DNA of 64,000 nucleotides, taken from positions 7,316,001 to 7,380,000 of the forward strand of contig NZ_CP107995.1 of assembly GCF_036116635.1 (NCBI RefSeq). The letters are read 5' to 3'. The DNA is from Amycolatopsis sp. NBC_00345 (GTDB lineage: Bacteria > Actinomycetota > Actinomycetes > Mycobacteriales > Pseudonocardiaceae). The translations under genes were made by a program, and so were the position numbers. Positions within the stretch are counted from its first letter, which is position 1. Every line of letters starts with the position of its first letter. The notes under the pieces are model-generated. The model worked only from the letters and a program-made list of their open reading frames with translations. It did not search any database and had not been told where the DNA came from. Shown piece after piece: positions 1 to 8,284 of this stretch.

Positions 1-157
1 CGAGCAGGGTGCGCTCCACCTGACGGATCCCGCGCTCGGCGGTGTCGATCCCCGGCAGCTTCCGGCTGAACTGGAAGCCGGTGCGCGCGGCCCAGCCGGC
101 CAGCTGCCCGGCCCGGCGCGCCAGGTCCGCGACGTCGTTCGGTCGCTGGTTGTCCAC
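1..157 (-). CDS. partial hypothetical protein (N-terminal 52 codons)
   Basis: The reading frame opens with GTG at 157 and stays open to the window edge, so the C-terminal part is missing. An AG-rich ribosome site (GGGGAGG) lies 7-8 nt upstream of the GTG, which supports this start. The visible protein begins VDNQRPNDVADLARRAGQ and contains a basic, amphipathic stretch (WAARTGFQFSRKLPG). I do not recognise a family and see no signal peptide or membrane segment in the visible part. It is divergent from the mycothiol-dependent enzyme gene at 245, and the roughly 85 nt between them must hold both promoters. Confidence 0.6.
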   Translation of the reverse strand, partial: MDNQRPNDVADLARRAGQLAGWAARTGFQFSRKLPGIDTAERGIRQVERTLL

Positions 158-244
158 GGGCGGCCTCCCCTCTGTGCTCGCGCTGATGCTACCTGCGAGT
201 AGGCCGAACAGCCCTGTGACGGGCGGCTCCCCGGTGCTGTTTGG

Positions 245-1093
245 ATGGCGCCCATGACCGCGACGCACTGGGGCCCGCCGATCGACGTCCTGCCGCTGCT
301 CGCGCGGGAGGAGCAGGCCCTGGTCGGCGTGCTGACGGGGCTCGACGCCGAGCAGTGGGCCGCGCCCACGGCGTGCGCCGGCTGGACCGTGCACGACGTC
401 GTCGCCCACATCCTGGGCGACAAGCTCGGCCGCCTCTCCCGCGACCGCGACGGCTACCACGTCGACGAGCCGCGCCCGGGCGAAGCCCTGCCGGCGTTCA
501 TCAACCGCATCAACGGGGAGTGGGTGCTCGCGCTGCGCCGGCTGTCACCGGAGGTGCTGTTCGCGATGCTGGTGGACAGCACCTCACAGCTGACCGACCT
601 GTGGAAGCGCCTCGACCTGGACGAGCTGGGCGGGCCGGTGAGCTGGGCCGGCCCCGAGCCGGCGCCGATCTGGCTGGACGTGGCCCGGGAGTACACGGAG
701 TACTGGGTGCACCAACAGCAGATCCGCGAGGCCGTGGGCGCGGAGCCGTTGGACGAGCCGGAGTTCCGGGCGCCGGTGGTGGACACGTTCCTGCGCGCGC
801 TGCCGTTCACCCTGCGCTCGGTGACCGCCCGCGCCGGCCGCCAGGTGGGCTACACCGTGACCGGCCCGTCGGGCGGCCGCTGGACCGCGCGGTCCAGCGG
901 CACGGGCTGGACACTGGACCGCGGCGCGCCCACTTCACGCTCGCCGCTCGCCGCGGTGACCACGGACCCGGACACCTTCTGGCGGCTCTGCACCCGCGCC
1001 GTGAAGCCCGCGGACGTCACGTCGAACATCGAGGTCAGCGGCGACGAAAGCGTTTGCGCGACGGTGCTGGGCATGGTGTCGATCATCGTCTGA
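245..1093 (+). CDS. maleylpyruvate isomerase family, mycothiol-dependent enzyme
   Basis: The 282-residue protein has the N-terminal four-helix DinB/MDMPI-type fold signature. A helix rich in L/E (residues about 15-35) is followed by CAGWTVHDVVAHI near residues 43-55, whose histidine is one of the metal ligands in this superfamily. Later helices carry HQQQIREAVG. Members use mycothiol as a cofactor or act as mycothiol/bacillithiol transferases; the substrate cannot be read from sequence. An ATG nine bases downstream (254) is an equally good start, because neither has a strong ribosome site. A second, divergent member of the same family is encoded at 31314. The family is clear, the exact reaction is not. 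Confidence 0.8.
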   Translation: MAPMTATHWGPPIDVLPLLAREEQALVGVLTGLDAEQWAAPTACAGWTVHDVVAHILGDKLGRLSRDRDGYHVDEPRPGEALPAFINRINGEWVLALRRLSPEVLFAMLVDSTSQLTDLWKRLDLDELGGPVSWAGPEPAPIWLDVAREYTEYWVHQQQIREAVGAEPLDEPEFRAPVVDTFLRALPFTLRSVTARAGRQVGYTVTGPSGGRWTARSSGTGWTLDRGAPTSRSPLAAVTTDPDTFWRLCTRAVKPADVTSNIEVSGDESVCATVLGMVSIIV

Positions 1094-1109
1094 CCGGCAC
1101 CCGCCGGTT

Positions 1110-1556
1110 TCAGCGACGACGCGGGTGACGAGCCTGCTTCCGCAGCTGCAGGATCCGCGCGCCGCCGATCAGGGCGACCAGCGCGGCGCCCGCGATGGCG
1201 GCGAACAGCATCGCCACGGCGAGCGGCATGCTGCCCGCGGCGCCGAGGAAGTGCACGGTCGCCGTGTCGAGGTTCTGCAGGATGAAGACGAGCAGGAACG
1301 CCAGCACGACGATCGCGACGATCACCGCGATCCAGGTGCCGCTGACCCGGGTCCGTTTGATCTTCGCGGGTTTGGCGGAAGACGGCCGCGACGGCGTCGG
1401 CACCGGGCGCACTTCCTCCGGGCCGGGGCGGACGTCGCCGGCCCGGTTTTCGGCGGGTTCGAGCGCGCCCGGAACCTCGACCGGCGGCGCTTCGGGGACC
1501 TCGGGACTGACGGCGCCACTGGCACCGGTGGGATTGTCGCCTCGCGCGTGGGACAT
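1110..1556 (-). CDS. LapA-family (DUF1049) integral membrane protein
   Basis: A proline- and glutamate-rich N-terminal cytoplasmic stretch of about 60 residues is followed by two hydrophobic segments. The first (SGTWIAVIVAIVVLAFLLVF) ends in the ILQN motif typical of LapA/DUF1049 proteins; the second is MPLAVAMLFAAIAGAALVAL. A basic tail (RILQLRKQARHPRRR) closes the protein. Such proteins are small inner-membrane proteins of poorly defined role; in Gram-negatives LapA/B act in envelope homeostasis. The frame is open upstream to 1583, but the MSHARGDN start at 1556 fits the family length better. It lies head-to-tail behind the peptidase gene, and its 3' end faces the mycothiol enzyme gene with 16 nt between. 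Confidence 0.75.
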   Translation of the reverse strand: MSHARGDNPTGASGAVSPEVPEAPPVEVPGALEPAENRAGDVRPGPEEVRPVPTPSRPSSAKPAKIKRTRVSGTWIAVIVAIVVLAFLLVFILQNLDTATVHFLGAAGSMPLAVAMLFAAIAGAALVALIGGARILQLRKQARHPRRR

Positions 1557-1602
1557 GCGTCGATTGTCCGCCTCCACGAGCACGAACGCTGTCGCTAGAC
1601 CC

Positions 1603-2739
1603 CTAATGGGTGAGTTCGGTGTCCCGCAGAACGCGCAGCGTGTTGCGGCCCGCGAGCTTCGCGCACTCCTCGTCGCTCCAGCCGCGCTCCATCAGCGCGG
1701 CGAACAGCACCGGGTACTTGGAAACGTCCTCGAGCCCGTCGGGCAGCGTGCCGACACCGTCGTAGTCCCCGCCGAGGCCGATGTGGTCGATGCCCGCGAC
1801 CTCGCGCGCGTGCTCGACGTGCGCGACGACGTCCGCCACGGTCGCCGCGGGCTTCGGCGGCGCGTCCCAGGTCTCGGCGAACCGGCCGCGCTGACCGAGG
1901 TCGAGGAAGTTCTGGCCGGCCGCGGCCATCGCGGCCTTGAGCTGGTCGTCCCAGGCCGTCACCGCGGCGGAGATGAAGCCGGGCACGAAGGTGACCATCG
2001 CGACGCCGCCGTTCGCGGGCAGCTGCGCCAGCACGTCGTCGGGGATGTTGCGCGGGTGGTCGTTGACCGCGACGCATGAGGAGTGGCTGAAGATCACCGG
2101 CGCGCTGGACACCTTCAGCGCGTCACGCATCGTGCTCGGCGCGACGTGCGAAAGGTCCACGAGCATGCCGATCTCGTTCATCTCGCGCACGACCTCGCGG
2201 CCGAATTCGGTGAGCCCGCCGTGCACCGGCTCGTCGGTGCCCGAGTCGGCCCACGTGGTGTTGAAGTTGTGCGTCAGCGTCATGTACCGGACGCCGAGGC
2301 GGCGCAGGCTCCGCAGCACGCCGATCGACCCGGCGATGCTGTGGCCGCCCTCCGCGCCCAGCAGCGACGCGATCCGGCCGTCGGCGAACGCGGCCTCCGC
2401 CCCGGCCGCCGTGTCCACCAGCCGCAGCCGGTCCGGGTACCGCTCGGCCAGCTGGTGCACGAGCTCGATCTGCTCCAGCACGGCCGTCACGGCGCTGTCG
2501 CCCTCGAACTGGCACGGCACGTACACCGACCAGAACTGCAGGCCGAGCTTTCCCTCTGCCAGCTTGGGGAAGTCGGTCTGCAGCGACGGCTGCCGCACGG
2601 TCAGGTCGAGCGCGGCGGCCGCCTCGACCGGGTTCGCCCCGGCCTGGAGCCGCAGCTCCCACGCCAGGTCGTTGTGGCCGTCGGCCAGGATCGTGGTGTC
2701 CAGCAGGTTCGTCGCACGCTCGAGCGCCCCGGAAGTCAT
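1603..2739 (-). CDS. membrane dipeptidase (M19 / renal dipeptidase family)
   Basis: This 378-residue enzyme carries the family hallmarks: DGHNDLAW near the N-terminus (residues 20-27, metal-binding His and Asp), a GAEGGHSI segment, VDLSHV, SHSSC and GGDYDG near the C-terminus. These supply the binuclear zinc ligands of M19 dipeptidases, which hydrolyse dipeptides including some with a D-amino acid at the second position. No signal peptide is visible, so it is probably cytoplasmic. Length is normal for the family. A TAGGGT hexamer sits exactly 7 nt before the ATG, with no ribosome site between, so the mRNA is probably leaderless. Confidence 0.92.
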   Translation of the reverse strand: MTSGALERATNLLDTTILADGHNDLAWELRLQAGANPVEAAAALDLTVRQPSLQTDFPKLAEGKLGLQFWSVYVPCQFEGDSAVTAVLEQIELVHQLAERYPDRLRLVDTAAGAEAAFADGRIASLLGAEGGHSIAGSIGVLRSLRRLGVRYMTLTHNFNTTWADSGTDEPVHGGLTEFGREVVREMNEIGMLVDLSHVAPSTMRDALKVSSAPVIFSHSSCVAVNDHPRNIPDDVLAQLPANGGVAMVTFVPGFISAAVTAWDDQLKAAMAAAGQNFLDLGQRGRFAETWDAPPKPAATVADVVAHVEHAREVAGIDHIGLGGDYDGVGTLPDGLEDVSKYPVLFAALMERGWSDEECAKLAGRNTLRVLRDTELTH

Positions 2740-2769
2740 GCCCCCGACCCTAGCGAGCCTCGGCCGTGG

Positions 2770-3219
2770 TTACAGCATGTTGTGCCGCGGCCGCCCCGAG
2801 AGCAACCGCACCCCGTCGTCCTGGCGGCAGCCGATGAATCCGGCGATCACGGCGGCGAGCCCGAGAGCGACCAGCGCGGCGGACAACACCACCAGGCCGG
2901 CCGTCTGGGCCAAGAGCGGATGCGACCGGAACAGGTCGGCCCCGGCGAGGCCGGACACCACCAGGCCGACGCAGCCGAGCACCAGCCAGCGCCGTCGCAG
3001 CCGGACGGTGCCCGCGATGCTGTAGATCCGGAAACCGACCAGCTCCTCGCAGTACTCACAAGCCACCGCCTGCACCCGGCTGCCCTCGTCCGGACGCTCG
3101 GGGAGCGAGCAGGTGCGGTAGGTGGACTTGGTGACATCGCCGGTGAACCGCGACTCGTAGCTCTTGCCGATCAGGTGGCCCAGCTTCACGGTGGGCCGGG
3201 CGGTGAGCGTCCTGACCAC
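2770..3219 (-). CDS. hypothetical membrane protein with cysteine motif
   Basis: Two hydrophobic segments (WLVLGCVGLVVSGLAG and a second, LAQTAGLVVLSAALVALGLAAVIAGF) follow an N-terminal soluble region of about 70 residues. That region contains TCSLPERPD and ACEYC, a possible metal or disulfide site. The GTG at 3219 was chosen because a full GGAGG ribosome site lies 7 nt upstream; the frame is open to 3327 but that longer version would overlap the divergent MarR gene. I do not recognise a family. The gene lies 30 nt upstream of the M19 peptidase on the same strand and could be co-transcribed, although the peptidase has its own promoter-like hexamer. Confidence 0.65.
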   Translation of the reverse strand: MVRTLTARPTVKLGHLIGKSYESRFTGDVTKSTYRTCSLPERPDEGSRVQAVACEYCEELVGFRIYSIAGTVRLRRRWLVLGCVGLVVSGLAGADLFRSHPLLAQTAGLVVLSAALVALGLAAVIAGFIGCRQDDGVRLLSGRPRHNML

Positions 3220-3307
3220 GGGCGGCCCTCCTTGAGCGTCGGTGCGGATCACTCTAGGAGCAAGCGCCGGTCTCTCGCGCGTGAGAAATAGCGGTACCGT
3301 GGCTCGC

Positions 3308-3760
3308 GTGATCCCTGACCCGAACACGGACGACGACGAGATCGTGACCTGGTGGGGCCTGGTGATCGAGGGCTACCTCGCGACGCAGGACCGGCTCATG
3401 GGCGAGATCGCCGACCGGTTCGGCCTGGCGCCGGCGTCGTTCGACATCCTGCTGCGCCTGGTGCGCTCCCCCGACCACCGCATGCCGATGACCCGCCTGG
3501 CCACCGAGGCCGCCCTCTCCAGCGGCGGCTTCACGAAGGTCGCGGACCGCCTGGTCGCCGCCGACCTCATCTGCCGCGTGCCCAGCCCGGACGACCGCCG
3601 CGTCACGTTCGCCTCGCTCACCGACCACGGCCTCGACGTCGCCAAGCGCGCCCGCACCGCCTGCGCGGAAATCCTGCGCCGAATCGTCCTGACCCCACTC
3701 GGCGACGACGCCCCGGCACTGGCGGAAGCCATGCGCACGCTGCGAACGGTGAACGGCTGA
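3308..3760 (+). CDS. MarR-family transcriptional regulator
   Basis: The protein is about 150 residues with the MarR layout: an N-terminal dimerisation helix, a winged helix containing LAPASFDILLRLVRSPDHRM and the recognition region LATEAALSSGGFTKVADRLV, and the wing motif SPDDRRVTFASLT. Such proteins are usually ligand-responsive repressors of adjacent genes. The GTG at 3308 was chosen because TACCGT lies 7 nt upstream, the leaderless pattern common in this window; GTG at 3299 is the alternative. The divergent neighbour (2770-3219) is the likeliest target besides itself. The gene ends just before a strong palindrome shared with the convergent sigma gene. Confidence 0.85.
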   Translation: MIPDPNTDDDEIVTWWGLVIEGYLATQDRLMGEIADRFGLAPASFDILLRLVRSPDHRMPMTRLATEAALSSGGFTKVADRLVAADLICRVPSPDDRRVTFASLTDHGLDVAKRARTACAEILRRIVLTPLGDDAPALAEAMRTLRTVNG

Positions 3761-3765
3761 CCAGG

Positions 3766-3811
3766 CTTGTGAGTGTTTATGACGGTTAGAACCGTCATAA
3801 ACACTCACGAG
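3766..3811. repeat. 46-bp palindrome, copy 1 (probable bidirectional terminator)
   Basis: The arms GTGAGTGTTTATGACGGTT (3769-3787) and its exact complement (3790-3808) flank a 2-nt AG loop; the stem extends outward to 22 bp with one G-T pair. It sits between the convergent ends of the MarR gene and the ECF sigma gene, so a terminator role for both is likely. A diverged copy lies at 58046-58093. The arms are markedly A/T-richer than the surrounding DNA. Confidence 0.8.
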
Positions 3812-3819
3812 TCCGGTGC

Positions 3820-4308
3820 TCACGGGTAGCTGAAGCCTTCCGACGTCAACCGGTGGCGAAGGGTGGCGAAGCAGCGGCGGCGGAGCGCCGAAAGGCTGCC
3901 CGGGGCGACGCCCAGCGCGGCGGCCACTTCGCGGGGCGAAAGGTCCGGGCAGTAGGCCAGCAGGACCAGCAACCGGCGGTGGCGGTCAGGCAGGCGGTCG
4001 ACCGCGCGCCACAGCGCCGTGTCCCGTTCCGCAGCCAGGAACGCCGCTTCCGGGGACGCCACGGGCTGAGTGTCCGGCGCCGCCCCGTCCCGCGCGCGGC
4101 CGGCGATCGCGCGGGCCGCGTGGCGGCGGGCGACCGTGGTCAGCCAGCCGCCGAGACGGGTCTGGTCGCGGAGCACGACCGGCCGCCGCAGGAAGTCGAG
4201 CCACGCGGACTGGCAGGCGTCCTCCGCGTCGCCCCGCAGGCCCGGATCGGCGGCGAGCACCCGGACCACGAGTGCGGAGAGTCTTCGGAGGTCGGTCTCG
4301 CCCCACAT
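3820..4308 (-). CDS. ECF-type RNA polymerase sigma factor
   Basis: The sequence has a sigma-70 region 2 (GDAEDACQSAWLDFL, then LGGWLTTVARRHAAR) followed after a short linker by region 4 (LPDRHRRLLVLLAYC, then SPREVAAALGVAPGSLSALRRRC, a helix-turn-helix for the -35 element). The length, about 162 residues, is right for a minimal ECF factor. The ATG at 4308 is preferred over 4353 because GAAGGGA lies about 10 nt upstream. No anti-sigma gene is adjacent on either side, so its control is unknown. It is convergent with the MarR gene, with the palindrome at 3766-3811 between them. Confidence 0.85.
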   Translation of the reverse strand: MWGETDLRRLSALVVRVLAADPGLRGDAEDACQSAWLDFLRRPVVLRDQTRLGGWLTTVARRHAARAIAGRARDGAAPDTQPVASPEAAFLAAERDTALWRAVDRLPDRHRRLLVLLAYCPDLSPREVAAALGVAPGSLSALRRRCFATLRHRLTSEGFSYP

Positions 4309-4403
4309 CGCGGTGTGTCCCTTCGTCGCCGTGTCACCAAACGCAGACGCCACTCACCTGCGCACGGATCCGGCAAAAAGGGACAAACCCCGGAAAGGGT
4401 GAA

Positions 4404-5258
4404 TTACCGCAACCCGGGCATCAATCGCACCGCATTGCCCGACAGGACACCCTCCAGCACGTCCTCAGGCAGCCCCAGATCCGCCACCGCGCGGACGTTC
4501 ACCGCGGTGCCCGGGATGCCCGGCCAGTCCGTGCCGAAGATCCACTTGCGTGCGAGCCGCACCAGGTCGAAGCGGGCGTAGTACTCCGGGAGCTTCTTCG
4601 GGGGCAGGCCGGCCAGGTCCAGCCACACGTTCGGCCGCGCCTGGGCCATGAAGGCGGCGACGTCGTACCACCAGCCGCGGCCGCCGTGGGCGAAGACGAA
4701 GTCCACCGTCGGGAAGTCCTCGACCACGTCCGACAGCAGCAGCGGATCGCCGAAACTCGCCCTGGCGCCGGGAAACACCGAAAGTCCCGAGTGGAGGATC
4801 ACCGGCACGCCGCGTGCCGCGCACAGCTCGTACACCGGGTAAAGCTCTTTGTCCGCCGGGGAGAACGCGCCGTGCACCGGGTGGATCTTCAGCGCCACCG
4901 CGCCCAGGTCCAGCTGCCGCGCCACCTCGTCGCGCACCGGGTGGTGCAGGTACGGGTTCACGTTCGCCACCAGGCGGAAACGCTCGGGATTGTGCGCCAC
5001 CAGCGGGAGGTTGTCCTCGATCGGCTGAATGCCCGTCGCACGCGGGCTGTACTCGCAGAACAGCAGCACGCGGTCGACGCCCTCGGAGTCCATCAGCTCG
5101 TCCATGGCCGCGGGGATCACCGCACCGTCTTCGTCGTACACCGTGCGCCACGGGTACGAGCCGGCGAAGTCGCGGGCCCAGTCCAGCCAGGCCGGTTTCA
5201 GCGTGGGCAGGCGCGGGGTGTGGACGTGGGCGTCGACCACGAAACGACCGTCGATCAT
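4404..5258 (-). CDS. amidohydrolase family metal-dependent hydrolase
   Basis: The 284-residue protein is an amidohydrolase_2 type TIM-barrel enzyme (the ACMSD / gamma-resorcylate decarboxylase fold). Visible motifs are VDAHVHTP at residues 8-15 (metal ligands His-x-His), LKIHPVHG, ILHSGL, FAHGG and FGTDWPG near the C-terminus (conserved catalytic Asp). The ATG overlaps the stop of the benzoate-CoA ligase by 4 nt (ATGA), so the two are translationally coupled in the box operon. A hydrolytic or decarboxylating role on an aromatic side-chain or ring-opened intermediate is plausible but inferred from position only. Confidence 0.85.
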   Translation of the reverse strand: MIDGRFVVDAHVHTPRLPTLKPAWLDWARDFAGSYPWRTVYDEDGAVIPAAMDELMDSEGVDRVLLFCEYSPRATGIQPIEDNLPLVAHNPERFRLVANVNPYLHHPVRDEVARQLDLGAVALKIHPVHGAFSPADKELYPVYELCAARGVPVILHSGLSVFPGARASFGDPLLLSDVVEDFPTVDFVFAHGGRGWWYDVAAFMAQARPNVWLDLAGLPPKKLPEYYARFDLVRLARKWIFGTDWPGIPGTAVNVRAVADLGLPEDVLEGVLSGNAVRLMPGLR

Positions 5259-6850
5259 GCGGTCCAGTCGATCACGCCAGCGGCTCCGCCCGCGAGCAGC
5301 GACTCGCGGACCAGCTCGCGGATCACGTTCCGGCGGACCTTGCCGGTGGCCGTCTTCGGCAGCTCGGCCAGCTCCACCACGCCACGCGGCCGCTTGAACG
5401 CCGCCAGCCCCGCCCGGCAGAACTCGATCAGCTCGTCCGCGTCCACTTTCTGTTGCGGCGCCGCGACAACACACGCCACCGGCTTGTCCAGCCCGTCGGC
5501 GTCCGGCGCCGAAACCACCGCCACCTCGGCGACGGCGGGGTGCTCCAACAGCCGTTCCTCCACTTCGGACGGTGACACCCAGATCCCGCCCGCCTTCAGC
5601 ATGTCGCCGAAGCGGCCGAGACAGGTGTACGTGCCGTCCTCGTTGCGCACGTAACTGTCGCCCGTGCGCAGCCATTCACCCTGGAACACGAGCTTCGTGG
5701 CGTCGTAGCGCGCCCAGTAGCCCGTCGCCGTGGACGGGCCGGAGACGAACAACTCACCTGCCTGCCCGACGGCCTCGATCAGCGCACCCGCCTCGTCGCG
5801 CAGCTGCACCTGGTACCCGGGCACGGCGGTGCCCGTGCTGCCCGGCCGGATCGTGCCGGGGCGGTTGGACAGGAAGATGTGCATCGCCTCGGTGGACCCG
5901 ATCCCGTCCAGGATCTCCACGCCGAAGCGGTCGCGGAAACGCGTGAAGATGGCCGCCGGCAACGGTTCCCCGGCCGAAACGGCGTAACGCACCGAGGCGA
6001 ACGAGTCGTCCGGGACGTCGCTGGCCAGCAGCGCGGCGAAGAACGTCGGGACGCCGAAGAACAACGTCGGCTTGTCGGCCTTCGCGCGGGCCGCGAACAG
6101 CGCGGGCGTCGGACGCGAGGGCTCCAGCAGCGTCGTCGCGCCGACGGCGAGCGGGAAGAACGCCGAATTTCCCAGCCCGTAGGCGAAGAACAGCTTCGCC
6201 ACGGACAGGAACCGGTCGTCCGGCGTCGTCTCGAGGATTTCCTTGGCGTACGTCTCGCACACCGCGCGGATGCCCGCGTGCCGGTGCATCGCGCCCTTCG
6301 GCTGCCCGGTGGTGCCCGAGGTGTACAGCCACAGCGCCGGCGAGTCGGCCCACGTGCGCGCGGTACTGAACTCGGCATCGTCCACAGTGGTCACGTCGGT
6401 CCAGTGGTGCGCGCGGACGCCCGGCGGGAACTGCGCCGGGTCCGCCCGGTCGAGCAGCACGTCGGTCACCTCCGGCGCGATCCCCAGCGCCGCCACCGCC
6501 TGCCCGGCGAACTCGCCGGACACCGCGAGCACCCGCGCCCGCGAGTCGGCCAGCACCCGGCCCAGCTCCAGCCCGGTGACCATGGTGGACACCGGCACCG
6601 CGACGGCGCCCGCGAGCATCGCGCCGAGGATCCCGGTGAGCAGCTCGACGTCGTCGACCATGCACAGCATCACCCGCTCCTCCGGCCGCACGCCCAGCGA
6701 CCGGAGCCCGGACGCGACCCGGTGGGCCTCCGCCGTGAGCTCGGCGTAGCTGAGCGTCCGCCGCGCGGACACGACCGCGGGGGCGTCGGGCTGCCCCGCG
6801 CCCAGCAGGTATTCGGCGGCGTTGAACCCGCCGCTCGCCGGAACCGTCAT
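5255..6850 (-). CDS. benzoate-CoA ligase family protein
   Basis: A 531-residue AMP-forming acyl-CoA synthetase. The P-loop-like motif YTSGTTGQPKG lies at residues 176-186, with GIGSTEA, TGDSYVRNEDG and a C-terminal KTATGKVRR (catalytic Lys) in order. Length and the MHRH / LFFAYGLGN segments match benzoate-CoA ligases, which convert benzoate, CoA and ATP to benzoyl-CoA, the substrate of BoxAB. The start at 6850 has a GAGGGG ribosome site just upstream. It lies 8 nt downstream of boxB and overlaps the amidohydrolase by 4 nt, so these genes form one operon. Hydroxy- or amino-benzoates as substrate cannot be excluded. Confidence 0.92.
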   Translation of the reverse strand: MTVPASGGFNAAEYLLGAGQPDAPAVVSARRTLSYAELTAEAHRVASGLRSLGVRPEERVMLCMVDDVELLTGILGAMLAGAVAVPVSTMVTGLELGRVLADSRARVLAVSGEFAGQAVAALGIAPEVTDVLLDRADPAQFPPGVRAHHWTDVTTVDDAEFSTARTWADSPALWLYTSGTTGQPKGAMHRHAGIRAVCETYAKEILETTPDDRFLSVAKLFFAYGLGNSAFFPLAVGATTLLEPSRPTPALFAARAKADKPTLFFGVPTFFAALLASDVPDDSFASVRYAVSAGEPLPAAIFTRFRDRFGVEILDGIGSTEAMHIFLSNRPGTIRPGSTGTAVPGYQVQLRDEAGALIEAVGQAGELFVSGPSTATGYWARYDATKLVFQGEWLRTGDSYVRNEDGTYTCLGRFGDMLKAGGIWVSPSEVEERLLEHPAVAEVAVVSAPDADGLDKPVACVVAAPQQKVDADELIEFCRAGLAAFKRPRGVVELAELPKTATGKVRRNVIRELVRESLLAGGAAGVIDWTA

Positions 6851-6858
6851 GGCCCCCC

Positions 6859-8280
6859 TCAGGTGAGGTGCACGTACTCGTAGTCGAAGGGCTTGCCGTT
6901 GATGCCCTGGCGCGGCGGCGCGACCCAGCTGGCGATCTTCCCGCGCTCGTACACCGGGTGCATGAGCGAGCGGACGAACGTCAGGTCCTCGGTCGTGGGC
7001 AGCCACTGGTGCTTCGCGGCCTGCCACGTCGCCTCGTCGACGATGGTGCCGTCGGGAGTGACGTGGTGGCCGGAGTTTATGCCGACCTCGCGGTTGAAGC
7101 CAGGGTGCGGCAGCTTGAACCGGAACCCGATGCCGGCGTCGTCCAGGATCTTGTTCCAGCGCTTGACGCCGGTCTGGCAGTCGGCCACGTACTCGCCGCG
7201 CAGGTCGAGGTTCAGCAACAGGATCGCCTGCAGCTCCTCCGACGTCCACGTGCCGTCCTCCCGCGGGCGGTCCAGCGTGCGGGCGTCGTCGGTGAGCTTG
7301 TGGTCGTCCTTGCGGCGGCCCTCCTGCCAGCGGCCCTTGAGCCCGGCGGTGTAGTAGTTCGCCGCGTTCGTCGAGGTCTCGCTGCCGAACAGGTCCAGCG
7401 ACACGGTGTAGTGGAAGTTGATGTACTTCTGGATGATGTCCAGCGGGATGCCGCCGTGCGAGCCGATTTCGAGGGTGTCGTGCTCGCGCACCAGGTCGGC
7501 GCTGCGCTGCACCACGCGGTCGACCCCGGTGGTGCCGACGAACATGTGGTGCGCTTCCTCCTTCAGCATGAACTCGCAGGTGCGCGAAAGCGGGTCGAAC
7601 GAGCTTTCCTTGAGCGTGCCCAGCTGGTACTTGCCGTCACGGTCGGTGAAGTAGGTGAACATGTAGAAGGCCAGCCAGTCGGCCGTCTCCTCGTTGAACG
7701 CGCCGAGGATGCGCGGCGCGTCCGGGCTGCCGGAGTTGCGCAGCAGCAGGCTTTCCGCCTCGTCCCGGCCCTCGCGGCCGAAGTAGGCGTGCAGCAGGTA
7801 GACCATCGCCCACAGGTGACGGCCCTCCTCGACGTTCACCTGGAACAGGTTCCGCAGGTCGTACAGGCTCGGCGCGGTCAGCCCGAGCAGGCGCTGCTGC
7901 TCGACCGACGCGGGCTCGGTGTCGCCCTGGATCACGATCAGCCGCTGCAGGTCGGCGCGGTACTCGCCCGGCACCTGCTGCCACACCGGCTCGCCCTGGT
8001 GCTCGCCGAAGGCGATGCGGCGGTCCGGGTCGCGCTCGGCGAGGAAGATGCCCCAGCGGTAGTCGGGCACGTTCACGTGGTCGAAGTGCGCCCAGCCCTC
8101 CCGCCCGACGCTGACGGCGGTGCGCAGGTAGACGCCCTCGGTCTGCAGCGTCGGGCCCATCTCGCCCCACCAGTTCATGAACTTCGGCTGCCAGCCCTCC
8201 AGCGCCCGCTGCAGCCGCCGGTCGTCGGCCAGGCTGACGTTGTTCGGGATCTTGGCGTCGTAGTCGATCCGTTCGGGCAT
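6859..8280 (-). CDS. boxB: benzoyl-CoA 2,3-epoxidase subunit BoxB
   Basis: The 473-residue protein shows the diiron oxygenase ligand motifs EEGRH (residues 151-155) and EEAHH (241-245) in a helical-bundle context, and it matches BoxB from start (FMNWWGEMGP) to end (SWVAPPRQGINGKPFDYEYV). BoxB inserts one oxygen atom into benzoyl-CoA to give 2,3-epoxybenzoyl-CoA, receiving electrons from the FAD/iron-sulfur reductase BoxA. No boxA is present in this window, so the reductase must be encoded elsewhere or be a general one. It starts 4 nt after the boxC stop, so the two are tightly coupled. Confidence 0.96.
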   Translation of the reverse strand: MPERIDYDAKIPNNVSLADDRRLQRALEGWQPKFMNWWGEMGPTLQTEGVYLRTAVSVGREGWAHFDHVNVPDYRWGIFLAERDPDRRIAFGEHQGEPVWQQVPGEYRADLQRLIVIQGDTEPASVEQQRLLGLTAPSLYDLRNLFQVNVEEGRHLWAMVYLLHAYFGREGRDEAESLLLRNSGSPDAPRILGAFNEETADWLAFYMFTYFTDRDGKYQLGTLKESSFDPLSRTCEFMLKEEAHHMFVGTTGVDRVVQRSADLVREHDTLEIGSHGGIPLDIIQKYINFHYTVSLDLFGSETSTNAANYYTAGLKGRWQEGRRKDDHKLTDDARTLDRPREDGTWTSEELQAILLLNLDLRGEYVADCQTGVKRWNKILDDAGIGFRFKLPHPGFNREVGINSGHHVTPDGTIVDEATWQAAKHQWLPTTEDLTFVRSLMHPVYERGKIASWVAPPRQGINGKPFDYEYVHLT

Positions 8281-8284
8281 CTGC

